Shown here: one piece after another, positions 25,803-33,573 of the stretch | How positions within the stretch are numbered: the stretch's first letter is position 1 | Layout of the letters: each line of letters begins with the position of its first letter | Assembly: GCA_963801055.1 (NCBI GenBank) | Contig: CAWDDE010000002.1 | Span: 15,265 to 79,264, forward strand | Direction of reading: 5' to 3' | DNA from: DASUPK01 sp963801055 | GTDB taxonomy: Bacteria; Actinomycetota; Thermoleophilia; Solirubrobacterales; 70-9 | Length of the DNA: 64,000 bases | Position numbers and translations under genes: made by a program | Notes under the pieces: model-generated | The model's database searches: none | What the model saw: the letters and a program-made list of their open reading frames with translations, nothing else | Told to the model about the DNA's origin: nothing

Positions 25803-26777
25803 CTAGCCGAAGGTGAAGACGTAGGCCTGGAGGCCCGGGTCCTGGAAGCTGATCTCGAAGAGGTGCTCCTCGACACTGCCTGGCTGGCGGATGAGCTGAT
25901 ACAGGCGTGCGTCCGTGACCGCGCCGTTGCCCTCTTCGTCCACGTCGAGCCCGTGCGCCGGGCCGGCCGGGTTCCCGTCGATCAGGACCTGGAACTGGTC
26001 CGAGGATCCCTCTGTGCTCGTGCCCATGACGAGATTCACATCCCGGGCCTGAAAGCGGTACGCGATGCGCCCATTGGCCCTGTTCAGCACCGTGGCCTGT
26101 CTCCCCACCGTCCAGTCGCCCGATAGAGACCACTGGTTGAGCTCGAGCCGCGGCGGCTCGTCGTAGACGCGCGGCTCGTCGAGCGCCACACCGCCGGGAG
26201 AGGCGAGGTTCTGCCCCCTGGCGTAGCCGACGTAGGTCTCGGGGGACCCGAGGCTCTCCCAATCCGCCGCGACCTCGACGCCGGTGACATCAGGCGAAAC
26301 CAGCTCTCGGTCGACGCCGTCGGACCCCGCCTCTGCCAGCAACTGCTGGATCACAGTCTCAGAGCGCTCGTAGTCCTCCTCGCCGAAGTGGTGATGGCGG
26401 ATTCGCCCCTCAGCGTCGATGAAGTAGAGCGCGGGCCAGTAGTTGTTGTCGAAGGCGCGCCAGACCGCGAAGTCGTTGTCGACCGCGATCGGATAGTCGA
26501 CACCCATCGCTTGGAGGGCCGGGCGGATCTTGTCGACGTCGTGCTCGAATGGGAACTCCGGTGAGTGCGCGCCGATCATCACCAGTCCGTTGTCCTCGTA
26601 CTTCTTGGCCCAGGCGCGGACGTAGGGAAGGGTGCGCAGCCAGTTGACGCACGAGAACGTGCAGAACTGGACCGCGACGACCTTTCCTCGCAGGCCCTCC
26701 GGCGTCAGCGGCTCCGAGTTGAGCCAACCGGTGGCGCCGTCGAGCTCGGGCAGCTCCCCTTCGACTGACAATTCCAT
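25803..26777 (-). CDS. Thioredoxin-like (TlpA/DipZ-type) protein with C-terminal beta domain
   Basis: 324 residues from ATG 26777 (GAGGG eight bases upstream); another ATG lies at 26795. The N-terminal 150 residues are a redoxin fold close to the DipZ C-terminal domain: VAVQFCTFSCVNWLRTLPYV, IGAHSPEFPFEHD, WPALYFIDAEGRIRHHHFGE. Where relatives have Cys-x-x-Cys (SCINC), this protein has C43-V-N-W46, so the resolving cysteine is missing. The C-terminal 140 residues form the beta domain seen in these proteins (YRFQARDVNLVMG, FQVLIDG). No signal peptide, so probably cytoplasmic. Confidence 0.82.
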   Translation of the reverse strand: MELSVEGELPELDGATGWLNSEPLTPEGLRGKVVAVQFCTFSCVNWLRTLPYVRAWAKKYEDNGLVMIGAHSPEFPFEHDVDKIRPALQAMGVDYPIAVDNDFAVWRAFDNNYWPALYFIDAEGRIRHHHFGEEDYERSETVIQQLLAEAGSDGVDRELVSPDVTGVEVAADWESLGSPETYVGYARGQNLASPGGVALDEPRVYDEPPRLELNQWSLSGDWTVGRQATVLNRANGRIAYRFQARDVNLVMGTSTEGSSDQFQVLIDGNPAGPAHGLDVDEEGNGAVTDARLYQLIRQPGSVEEHLFEISFQDPGLQAYVFTFG

Positions 26778-26902
26778 CGCTGTTTCCCTCTGCATTCTCT
26801 CTCACTCAGGTCGGCTCGTTGGGGGCGTCATCCCGGAACCGCAGCGCCGACCGCCTTCAGGATCTGGCGCTCCCCGGACACTACTCCCGTGAGGCGGCGA
26901 AT

Positions 26903-27646
26903 CTACTTCTTGGTAGGCGAGTCCTGGGCCAGGTTGTTGTTGCCGGGGCCGCCGTTCAGGCGGTCCTTGCCCGGCCCCCCGATCAGCTGATCCCGGCCCG
27001 GCCCGCCGAAGAGGCGATCCATTCCCATCCCGCCGCCGAGCAGGTCGGCTCCCGGGCCGCCCCGCAGCAGGTCATCGCCCGAGTTGCCACCGAGCAGGTC
27101 GTCGTCGGCGCCGCCGTTGAGCTTGTCGCCTCCGGAGTTGGCGATCAGCACGTCCCTGCCGCCGAGGCCGGTCATCCCGTCGTTTCCGCTGCCGCCGTTG
27201 ATGCTGTCGCGCAGCTGCCCTCCCGCGACCTGGTCGTCGCCGCGCCCCGCCAGGACGAGGTTGAAGCAGGAGCCCCCGCCCACGTACCGGTCGTTGCCCG
27301 AGCCGAGCAGCGCGCCGCAGCCGGTCCCGTGCCCGAATCCGCCGGGAAGGTCGCGCTGCCCAAATCCGGTAGTGCTTCCCACCCCCGACAGATCGACCCT
27401 GTCATTTCCGGCGGCGCTGGACACGTCGACCTCGGAGACATGCGAGCAGGCGACCGGGCCAGTGCGCGGGTTCTTCCCGTTCACCTTGACGAGGGTCGCG
27501 CTGCAACTCACCGTGATCCGATCCGAGCCGCTGTCGCCGGCGACCTTGAGGAGCTCCCCGCTGACGGAGGAGCGGACCTTGGCGTGGGCCGCGCCCGGCG
27601 CGGCGAGCACCACTCCGGCAAGCGCGCCGAGCAGCGCGAGGCGCAT
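26903..27646 (-). CDS. Secreted calcium-binding RTX-repeat protein
   Basis: About 247 residues from ATG 27646, which gives a good signal peptide (MRLALLGALAGVVLAAPGAA); an in-frame ATG at 27679 is the alternative. The second half is made of GGxGxDxLx nonapeptide repeats (GGADDDLLGGNSGDDLL, GGPGADLLGGGMGMDRLFGG, GGPGRDQLIGGPGKDRLNGG), which fold as a parallel beta roll binding Ca2+. No catalytic domain is visible. It ends DSPTKK with no anchor, so it is presumably released or attached through other surface proteins. Confidence 0.85.
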   Translation of the reverse strand: MRLALLGALAGVVLAAPGAAHAKVRSSVSGELLKVAGDSGSDRITVSCSATLVKVNGKNPRTGPVACSHVSEVDVSSAAGNDRVDLSGVGSTTGFGQRDLPGGFGHGTGCGALLGSGNDRYVGGGSCFNLVLAGRGDDQVAGGQLRDSINGGSGNDGMTGLGGRDVLIANSGGDKLNGGADDDLLGGNSGDDLLRGGPGADLLGGGMGMDRLFGGPGRDQLIGGPGKDRLNGGPGNNNLAQDSPTKK

Positions 27647-27754
27647 AAGACCCTGATTGGTGGGCGTCAGCACGGGCAATGAAGGAACACCCCCGCCCCC
27701 GCATAGTTCTGGACGATCTTCTGGCCATACGCCAGAAAACTCTCCAGATCTGGG

Positions 27755-28105
27755 CTACTCCCCCGCGATCAGGACATGCCAGACAGGCAGGACCGGCTTG
27801 TTGAAGTAGTTGACTGCTTCCTCCCGGAGGGCGGAGATCTCGTCGGAGTACCAGTACCGCTCGAAGTCGTCGCGGGAGTCCCAGAGCGATGCCTGCCGGA
27901 AGTGGAGCGGATCTTCGACGTTGCGGGTCAGCGACCATCCCTTCGCACCGAACGCCATCACGCGGGCGGCGCCCGGCTCCCAGATCTCGTACCAGCGCTC
28001 CGCCCGGAAGGGGTGGACGTGCCAGTCGATGTAGACGACATCGAGTTCACGGCCGCGTGGGCTCTCCTGCTCCCAGGTGCCCTGCGCGGACTCCGGGGTG
28101 CTCAC
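27755..28105 (-). CDS. Dimeric alpha/beta-barrel (antibiotic monooxygenase-like) protein
   Basis: 116 residues from GTG 28105 with GGAGGTG five bases upstream. The sequence (LDVVYIDWHVHPFRAERWYEIWEPGAA, ASLWDSRDDFERYWYSDEISALR) resembles small ferredoxin-like ABM domains that act as dimers. Function unknown. The ribosome-binding site and start are themselves a degenerate copy of the repeat unit between this gene and ccr, indicating that both genes were once directly abutting. Confidence 0.6.
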   Translation of the reverse strand: MSTPESAQGTWEQESPRGRELDVVYIDWHVHPFRAERWYEIWEPGAARVMAFGAKGWSLTRNVEDPLHFRQASLWDSRDDFERYWYSDEISALREEAVNYFNKPVLPVWHVLIAGE

Positions 28106-28117
28106 GCGCCCACCTCC

Positions 28118-28181
28118 AGGGCTACGGTCGGCGTCACGCGCCGACCTTTAGGGCTACGGTCGGCGTCACGCGCCGACCTCG
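28118..28181. repeat. Two tandem 32-bp units, each with a perfect hairpin, at the ccr 3' end
   Basis: Units start with AGGGCTACGG at 28118 and 28150 and are identical over 30 bases. Each contains the inverted repeat GGTCGGCG-TCACG-CGCCGACC (28126-28146 and 28158-28178). The second copy includes the ccr stop codon. A third, degenerate copy (GGTGGGCGCGTGAGCACC on the minus strand) supplies the start of the next gene. The pair may act as a terminator or processing signal between the two genes. Confidence 0.8.
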
Positions 28182-29467
28182 GCCCGGATGGCTCCCGGGC
28201 CCTCCTCGCTCTTGCCCTCCTCCTCGCTGGTCGCGCCGACGAGGATCGAGATCTTGCCGAGGTGCTTGTTCTCGTGCAGGAGCTGGTGCGCCTCCGCGAC
28301 TCCTTCGAAGCCCATCACCCGCCAGAGGACGGGCCGGATCTTGCCCTCGGCCATCAACTCGTTGGCTCGCCAGCACTCGTAGGCGTTGGCGAAGTGGGAA
28401 CCGATGATCTGCTTCTGGCGCATCCAGAGGTAGCGGACGTCGAAGTCGAGCGTGTAGCCCGAGGTCGCGCCGCAGATCACCACCTTGCCGAACGGCTTCA
28501 CGACGAAGACGGAGGTCGGGAAGGTGGCCTGTCCGACATGCTCGAAGACGATGTCGGGGGAGTCGCCGAGGATCTCCTTGACGCGCTTGGCGAACTCGCG
28601 TGAGACCTTGAAGCGCCCCTTCTCCTCCTCAGGTGTCTCACCGCCCTTCCGCATCATCCCGGAGAAGTCGTTGCGGTTGATGTTGTCGACCGCGCCGAGG
28701 CGCTTGACCAGCTCGCCCTTCTCATCCGATGAGACGACGCCCACGGCGTTGGCGCCCGACGCGGCGCAGAGCTGGGTGGCGAAGACGCCGAGCCCGCCCG
28801 CGGCGCCCCAGATCAGCACGTTGTGCCCGGCCTGCAGCTTGCACTGGTCGATCAGCATCCGGTAGGCGGTGAAATAGGTGAGCCCGTAGGCCGACGACTC
28901 CGCCCAAGAGAGGTTCTGCGGTCGGGGGAGTAGCTGCTGGGCCTGGACCTTGGTGAACTGGGCAAACGATCCCCAGGTCGTCTCGTATCCCCAGATCTTC
29001 TGGCTGGGCGCAGCCAAGGGGTCGAGGCCGTGCACCTCGACGTCCTCGTAGGAGGCCTGGTTGCAGTGGATCACGACCTCGTCGCCGGGCTCCCACTTGG
29101 TGACGCCCTCGCCGACCTTCCAGACGATCCCGGAGGCGTCCGAGCCCCCGATGTGGTGGCCGTATTCCTCGTGGTCGCCGTAGCCGAACACCGAGACCGG
29201 CTTGCCGAGCGCCGCCCAGACGTTGTTGAAGTTCACGCCGGCGGCCATCACGCGGACGATCACCTCGAAGGCGCCGGGCTCCGGCACATCGATCTCCTCG
29301 ACCTGGAAGGCGTCCCTTGGCTCGCCCTCCCGCTCCGGGCGGATCACCCAGGCCGCCATCTTCTCGGGCAGCTCGCCCGGCTGGACATCGAGCTTTGAAA
29401 CGTCGGCGATCTCTACGGCCAATGTGACTCCCGGTTCGTTGGTCGTGGACGCCTGGATCGTATTCAA
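28166..29467 (-). CDS. ccr: Crotonyl-CoA carboxylase/reductase
   Basis: 433 residues from TTG 29467; a TTG at 29422 preceded by GGGAG is an alternative. A medium-chain reductase without structural zinc. Ccr-type markers are FGYGDHEEYGHHIGGSDASG, IWGYETTWGSFAQF, the NADPH motif IWGAAGGLGVFATQL, VFEHVGQATFPTS and IIGSHFANAYECW. Ccr reductively carboxylates crotonyl-CoA with CO2 and NADPH to ethylmalonyl-CoA, the defining step of the ethylmalonyl-CoA pathway, and also makes extender units for polyketides. With ecm and mcl nearby and no polyketide genes, acetate assimilation is the better explanation. Confidence 0.9.
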   Translation of the reverse strand: MNTIQASTTNEPGVTLAVEIADVSKLDVQPGELPEKMAAWVIRPEREGEPRDAFQVEEIDVPEPGAFEVIVRVMAAGVNFNNVWAALGKPVSVFGYGDHEEYGHHIGGSDASGIVWKVGEGVTKWEPGDEVVIHCNQASYEDVEVHGLDPLAAPSQKIWGYETTWGSFAQFTKVQAQQLLPRPQNLSWAESSAYGLTYFTAYRMLIDQCKLQAGHNVLIWGAAGGLGVFATQLCAASGANAVGVVSSDEKGELVKRLGAVDNINRNDFSGMMRKGGETPEEEKGRFKVSREFAKRVKEILGDSPDIVFEHVGQATFPTSVFVVKPFGKVVICGATSGYTLDFDVRYLWMRQKQIIGSHFANAYECWRANELMAEGKIRPVLWRVMGFEGVAEAHQLLHENKHLGKISILVGATSEEEGKSEEGPGAIRAEVGA

Positions 29468-29517
29468 CCCACCCCTGTCAGGTTCCCGTCCGGGATCGCG
29501 ACTACGTTCAAGAGTCC

Positions 29518-30855
29518 ATGGAAGCTTCAGAGAGACAACTTCCGATCGATCCGGGGGGACCTGGGTCCGTCCGCGTCGTCGAGGACCGGATCGTGATCGA
29601 GGGCCTCACCATCACTGACCAGGAGACCGCCCGCGTGGTCCGCGAGCGAGCGGAGTCCGGCGAGGAGCCGGCGCGCTCGGTCCGCCGGGCGATCGAGATC
29701 GGCACCAGGGTGCTCGACCGAGAGGAGACTGCGATCGAGGTGGACTACGTCCGCCGGGAGTTCGAGCGCCTCACCCGTGTCCAGAACGAGACCATCGAGG
29801 AGCGGAACCGCGAGGCGGTCGAGCGGATCGAGGATGGCCTGCGACGCGCCCTGGGCGGGGAGGAAGGTCCGGGCGCCCTCGGCCGCGCGCTGGAGTCGCA
29901 CAGCGAGGAGCTCTCGGAGCGGATCGCCACCACCTTCGGGGAGGACCGCGAGGGTGCCGTCCAGGCCCAGATCAAGCGGATGCTCGAGCAGCGCGACGAG
30001 GAGTTCCTCAGCCGGCTCTCCGCCGAGGACGCGCAGAACCCGCTCGCACCGATCCTGGCCGGCCTCCGCAACTGGGCCAAGGAGCGCAGGGAGGACCAGG
30101 ACAGCCGCGATCGCAAGCTCGAGGAGAAGCTCGACGAGCTCCTCAACCGGGCGTCGGAGCTGGCCGGCCTGGAGCGTGGCCGAGAGGCCCTCGACGAGGC
30201 CGAGGAGGCGGGCACGCGCAAGGGGAGGAGCTTCGAGGACCGCGTCGATCGCGCGCTCGAGCGGATCGCCGCCACCCGGGGCGACGCCTCATCGCACACG
30301 GGCGGCGAGGGCGCCGAAGGCGGCGGCAAGAAGGGCGACACCCTGATCGAGCTGGGGGCGGCGAACGGTCCCGCCTCAGGTCGAATCGTCTTCGAGGCCA
30401 AGGACAAGCGGCTTTCCAAGAACGACGCCTGGCACGAGCTGAATGAGGCGATGGACGCGCGCGCCGCCTCCTTCGCCGTTCTGGTGGTGGCCGGCGAGGA
30501 TCGCGTACCCGCTGGGAGGGAGACGCTTGCCGAGTACGAGGGCAACAAGCTGATCGTGGCGGTCGACCGCGACCAGCCGGATGGGATCGCCCTTGAGGTT
30601 GCCTACCGGCTGGCCGCCGCCCGAGTCGCGATGGAGAGGGAGCGCGACTTGACCGTTGACGCCCCGGCCGTGCGCGATGCGGCCGAGGAAGCCGTCACCT
30701 GCCTGAAGCAGGCCCAGGCGATTCGGGCCACCCTGACCGGAATCAAGACGAGCTCCGACAAGGCTCGCGCAACCTTGGATGAGATGGTCGAGGCCGTCCG
30801 CGCAAGGCTCGAGCGAGTGGAGGCTCTGATCGAGGTCGCCGACGGCGAGGGGTAG
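29518..30855 (+). CDS. Coiled-coil protein with C-terminal PD-(D/E)XK nuclease-like domain
   Basis: 445 residues. Residues about 35-230 are charged helical coiled coil. From about 237 a restriction-endonuclease-like arrangement can be read: E240 in GRSFEDRV, D274 in KKGDTLIEL and the E293-A-K295 pair in GRIVFEAKDKRL. FAVLVVAGEDRVPAG and NKLIVAVDRD follow, then a final helical hairpin. This resembles RmuC/DUF2130-type proteins, which are linked with DNA recombination or foreign-DNA handling. TACGTT stands nine bases upstream of the ATG. No neighbouring defence genes are visible, so the role is open. Confidence 0.65.
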   Translation: MEASERQLPIDPGGPGSVRVVEDRIVIEGLTITDQETARVVRERAESGEEPARSVRRAIEIGTRVLDREETAIEVDYVRREFERLTRVQNETIEERNREAVERIEDGLRRALGGEEGPGALGRALESHSEELSERIATTFGEDREGAVQAQIKRMLEQRDEEFLSRLSAEDAQNPLAPILAGLRNWAKERREDQDSRDRKLEEKLDELLNRASELAGLERGREALDEAEEAGTRKGRSFEDRVDRALERIAATRGDASSHTGGEGAEGGGKKGDTLIELGAANGPASGRIVFEAKDKRLSKNDAWHELNEAMDARAASFAVLVVAGEDRVPAGRETLAEYEGNKLIVAVDRDQPDGIALEVAYRLAAARVAMERERDLTVDAPAVRDAAEEAVTCLKQAQAIRATLTGIKTSSDKARATLDEMVEAVRARLERVEALIEVADGEG

Positions 30856-30922
30856 TGATGGATCGACGGACGCGACTATTCCGTCCGATCTTCGGCCGGC
30901 CGGCGGCGGCCGACGAGCGGAA

Positions 30923-31336
30923 CTACGGCAGCAGCAGGTCGTTCTGTCCCGACGGCCGCTCGGGCCCGACCGTGAAGCTGAACGGCCGCACCGCGATTCC
31001 GCTGACGCTCGCCTCGTAGCTACCGGTCTTCATCTCGACCTTGATCGTCCCCGTGCCGGCGGCGGGAATCTCGTCGCTGTCGGCTTCGACCGGGCCGTGG
31101 ATGGCCAGCGTCCCCGGCCTGGTTGTGAGATTCGCGATTGTGAAGTTGGCGAGGCCGGCCCCGAACTCCTTTGGCGAGACGGCGACCCCGTCCTTCGCGA
31201 TCTTCACCGAGACCTCCGCCGGGATCGGGGGCCGCGGGTTGTTCTCGAAGTCGTCTCGACCGCAGCCAGCCACCACAAGCGCCACGACCACAAGGGCGGC
31301 GGCTACGAACTGCGCTCTGCGCCTCCTCCGCAGCAT
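30923..31336 (-). CDS. Lipoprotein, hypothetical
   Basis: 137 residues from ATG 31336. A basic start (MLRRRRRAQ), hydrophobic segment and lipobox LVVAGCG indicate a lipoprotein anchored outside the membrane. The mature domain (VSVKIAKDGVAVSPKEFGAG, FTIANLTTRPGTLAIHGP, TGTIKVEMKTGSYEASVSG) looks like a small cupredoxin-like beta sandwich, but the copper ligands cannot be identified. It lies 44 bases downstream of ygfZ on the same strand. Confidence 0.75.
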   Translation of the reverse strand: MLRRRRRAQFVAAALVVVALVVAGCGRDDFENNPRPPIPAEVSVKIAKDGVAVSPKEFGAGLANFTIANLTTRPGTLAIHGPVEADSDEIPAAGTGTIKVEMKTGSYEASVSGIAVRPFSFTVGPERPSGQNDLLLP

Positions 31337-31380
31337 GCGCGGGGAATCTAGCCGAACCGAAGGATTTCCCGCGCCAGTCT

Positions 31381-32340
31381 TCAGGCGGGGAACGGCAGCG
31401 CTACGACCTCGGCGGTGACACCGCCGTCGCCGACGGTGAGACGATCGCCCTCCTCCGCCTCGCGCCTCACGATCGCCAGCGCGATCGGGCCGAGGGACGG
31501 GGAGAGGCAGACCGTTCCGATCGTGCCCACCTCCCGCTCGCCGAGTAGCAGTGAGTCGCCGTGCGCGGCCGGAGCGCTCAGGCGGAGGCCGCGCAGGGTC
31601 CGGTTGGGCTTGCCGCGGTAGTGCAGGCGCGCCACCGGCTCCTGGCCGATGTAGCAGCCCTTCTCGAAGTCCACGGCGCGCTCGGTGATCCCGGCCTCGG
31701 CCGGCATCGACTCCGGGCCCATGTCGATGCCGAAGCGGGGACGGCCCGACTCGACCCTGACGATCTCGGCCGCCGCGTCGCTCACCTCGGCGGCGCCCGC
31801 CGCCTTGAGCAGCTCGATGAGTCTCGCCTCCCGCTCGGCTTGCGTGATCAGGTCGAGACCGACGTCGGTGGCGACGGCGAGCACCTCGGTTCCGTCCCAG
31901 TCCCGGTAACGCTGCGCAAACTCGGGCCCGAGGCCGTCGAACCCGCTGAGCTCGCCCGAGCGGGGACCGATCAGGGAGACGATCCCCCACCGATCGGTCG
32001 CCTCCTCCACCTCGACGTCCCGGCCGAGGCTGTAGGTGCGCAGATGCTTCAGAACGCTCTCGGCCGGGGCGGGCTCGAGGTCGAGCCAGAGCTCGCCCGT
32101 CTCGAGCCGCAGGACGCGCATGTCCGCCTGGAGATGACCCTTGCGGTCGAGGAGCGCCGCATAACAGCCCCGTTCGGGCGCGAGCGCCTCGATGTCGTTC
32201 GTGAGCTGGCCCTGAAGGTACTCGGCGGCATCCGATCCCCTGACGATCAGCGCCGCGCGCGTACGCGGCAGGAATCCGGCTTCCTCCCGCAGGGCCCTGT
32301 ACTGCCCGTCGAGCTCCACCGGAGTCGCGATCTCGGCCAC
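31381..32340 (-). CDS. ygfZ: YgfZ/GcvT-like folate-binding protein
   Basis: 319 residues from GTG 32340. It shows the diagnostic K-G-C-Y-x-G-Q-E motif (FEKGCYIGQEPVARLHY) and a GcvT-like front half (DAAEYLQGQLTNDIEAL). YgfZ proteins bind tetrahydrofolate and help assemble or repair some iron-sulfur enzymes. The start is supported by a TACAAT hexamer six bases upstream and no ribosome-binding site, a leaderless pattern. The gene is divergent from the metal operon, whose promoter lies about 60 bases away. Confidence 0.87.
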   Translation of the reverse strand: MAEIATPVELDGQYRALREEAGFLPRTRAALIVRGSDAAEYLQGQLTNDIEALAPERGCYAALLDRKGHLQADMRVLRLETGELWLDLEPAPAESVLKHLRTYSLGRDVEVEEATDRWGIVSLIGPRSGELSGFDGLGPEFAQRYRDWDGTEVLAVATDVGLDLITQAEREARLIELLKAAGAAEVSDAAAEIVRVESGRPRFGIDMGPESMPAEAGITERAVDFEKGCYIGQEPVARLHYRGKPNRTLRGLRLSAPAAHGDSLLLGEREVGTIGTVCLSPSLGPIALAIVRREAEEGDRLTVGDGGVTAEVVALPFPA

Positions 32341-32396
32341 GGGACGATTGTAGGCAGCGGTTCTCACCGGGTTTCGGCTTTCTCGACGGGCGGAAG

Positions 32397-32424
32397 TTAG
32401 ACACACCTAAATTCAGCTTATGGT
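32397..32424 (+). promoter_or_regulatory. Promoter and possible metal-regulator site of the MCO-ZIP-DtxR-NRAMP operon
   Basis: TTAGAC (32397-32402) and TATGGT (32419-32424) are spaced by 16 bases and could be -35 and -10 elements. TTAG-ACACAC-CTAA (32397-32410) is an inverted repeat over the -35 region with ends similar to DtxR/IdeR boxes. The patch is unusually AT-rich. A DtxR-type regulator is encoded third in the operon, so autoregulation here is likely. Confidence 0.45.
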
Positions 32425-32442
32425 TGTGCTTCAATTCCACAT

Positions 32443-33573
32443 ATGGGGAAGCTGAGCAGGCGAAACCTGCTGATCGGCGGCGCTACGGCCGGCGCGAGCA
32501 TGCCGCTCCTGCACCAGCTCGTCCCCCATCAGGGACTGCATGCCGCCATCGACGGCGCTCAGGCGGCAGAGGACGGCGCCGCACATGGTGGCGCCGCGGC
32601 ATTACACGGAGGTGGCGCAGCCGGGCCGACCTTCGCGCCCGGGGTTCTGGTCGATCACGCCGCGAATGGCTTCAACCCGACCGAGATGCTTCGTGGTTTC
32701 GACTGGGGCAAGACCCAGCGTCTTGCCAGTGGACGGGTGCTGCGGGAGTGGACCCTGGTCGCCGGGGACAAGGAGATCGAGGTCGCGCCGGGCGTGCACT
32801 ATCCGGCTTGGACGTACAACGGACGCGTGCCGGGTCCAACGCTTCGCTGCCGCGAGGGGGAGTTGCTCCGCGTCCGCTTCGTCAATGGCTCGGAGCATCC
32901 CCACACGATCCACTTCCACGGGCTCCATCCCTCCGAGATGGATGGCGTCCCCGGCGTCGGCGCCGGGCTGATCCAGACCGGCGGGGAGACCACCTACGAG
33001 TTCAGCGCCGAGCCCTTCGGGCTTCACCTCTATCACTGCCATGCGGGGCCGCTCGCCGAGCACATCGCCCGCGGGCTCTACGGCGCCTTCATCGTTGATC
33101 CGAGGCAGGGCCGCTCCGACGCGGATGAGCTCGTGATGGTGATGAACGGTTTCAACACGAACTTCGACGCGGAGGGCAACCAGGTCTATGGGGTCAACAC
33201 CGTCGCCTTCCACTACGTCAACGAGCCGGTCGAGGTGCGGCGCGGCGCGCCGGTGCGGATCTATCTCGTTAACGCCCTCGAGTTCGACCCGATCAATTCA
33301 TTCCATATCCACGCCAACTTCTTCAACTACTTCCCTACCGGCACGTCGCTGGAGCGCACGGACTACACGGACACCGTCATGCAGGGCCAGGGTCAGCGAG
33401 GCGTCCTCGAGCTCGAGTTCCCCTATGTCGGGGATTACATGTTTCACGCCCACAAGACCGAGTTCGCCGAGCTCGGCTGGATGGGTTTCTTCCGGGTCGG
33501 GGGCGAGCGGGACCGCAAACGCCAGCCGGCGGCCTTCCACGACGCCGGCGAGATGGAGGACTCGAGGTCCTGA
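32443..33573 (+). CDS. Two-domain multicopper oxidase, Tat-exported
   Basis: 376 residues. A twin-arginine start (LSRRNLLIGGATAG) predicts folded export; a His/Gly/Ala-rich linker (about 40-60) follows. Copper ligands are H157-F-H159, H198-C199-H200 with H207, then H288-I-H290 and H335-A-H337. That is the four His-x-His set of a multicopper oxidase, with the type 1 cysteine in domain 1. It oxidises a metal ion or phenol and reduces oxygen to water. It is the first gene of a coupled operon with a ZIP transporter, DtxR regulator and NRAMP, pointing to Mn, Fe or Cu chemistry. A copper nitrite reductase is the alternative, less likely given the two-domain ligand set. Confidence 0.85.
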   Translation: MGKLSRRNLLIGGATAGASMPLLHQLVPHQGLHAAIDGAQAAEDGAAHGGAAALHGGGAAGPTFAPGVLVDHAANGFNPTEMLRGFDWGKTQRLASGRVLREWTLVAGDKEIEVAPGVHYPAWTYNGRVPGPTLRCREGELLRVRFVNGSEHPHTIHFHGLHPSEMDGVPGVGAGLIQTGGETTYEFSAEPFGLHLYHCHAGPLAEHIARGLYGAFIVDPRQGRSDADELVMVMNGFNTNFDAEGNQVYGVNTVAFHYVNEPVEVRRGAPVRIYLVNALEFDPINSFHIHANFFNYFPTGTSLERTDYTDTVMQGQGQRGVLELEFPYVGDYMFHAHKTEFAELGWMGFFRVGGERDRKRQPAAFHDAGEMEDSRS

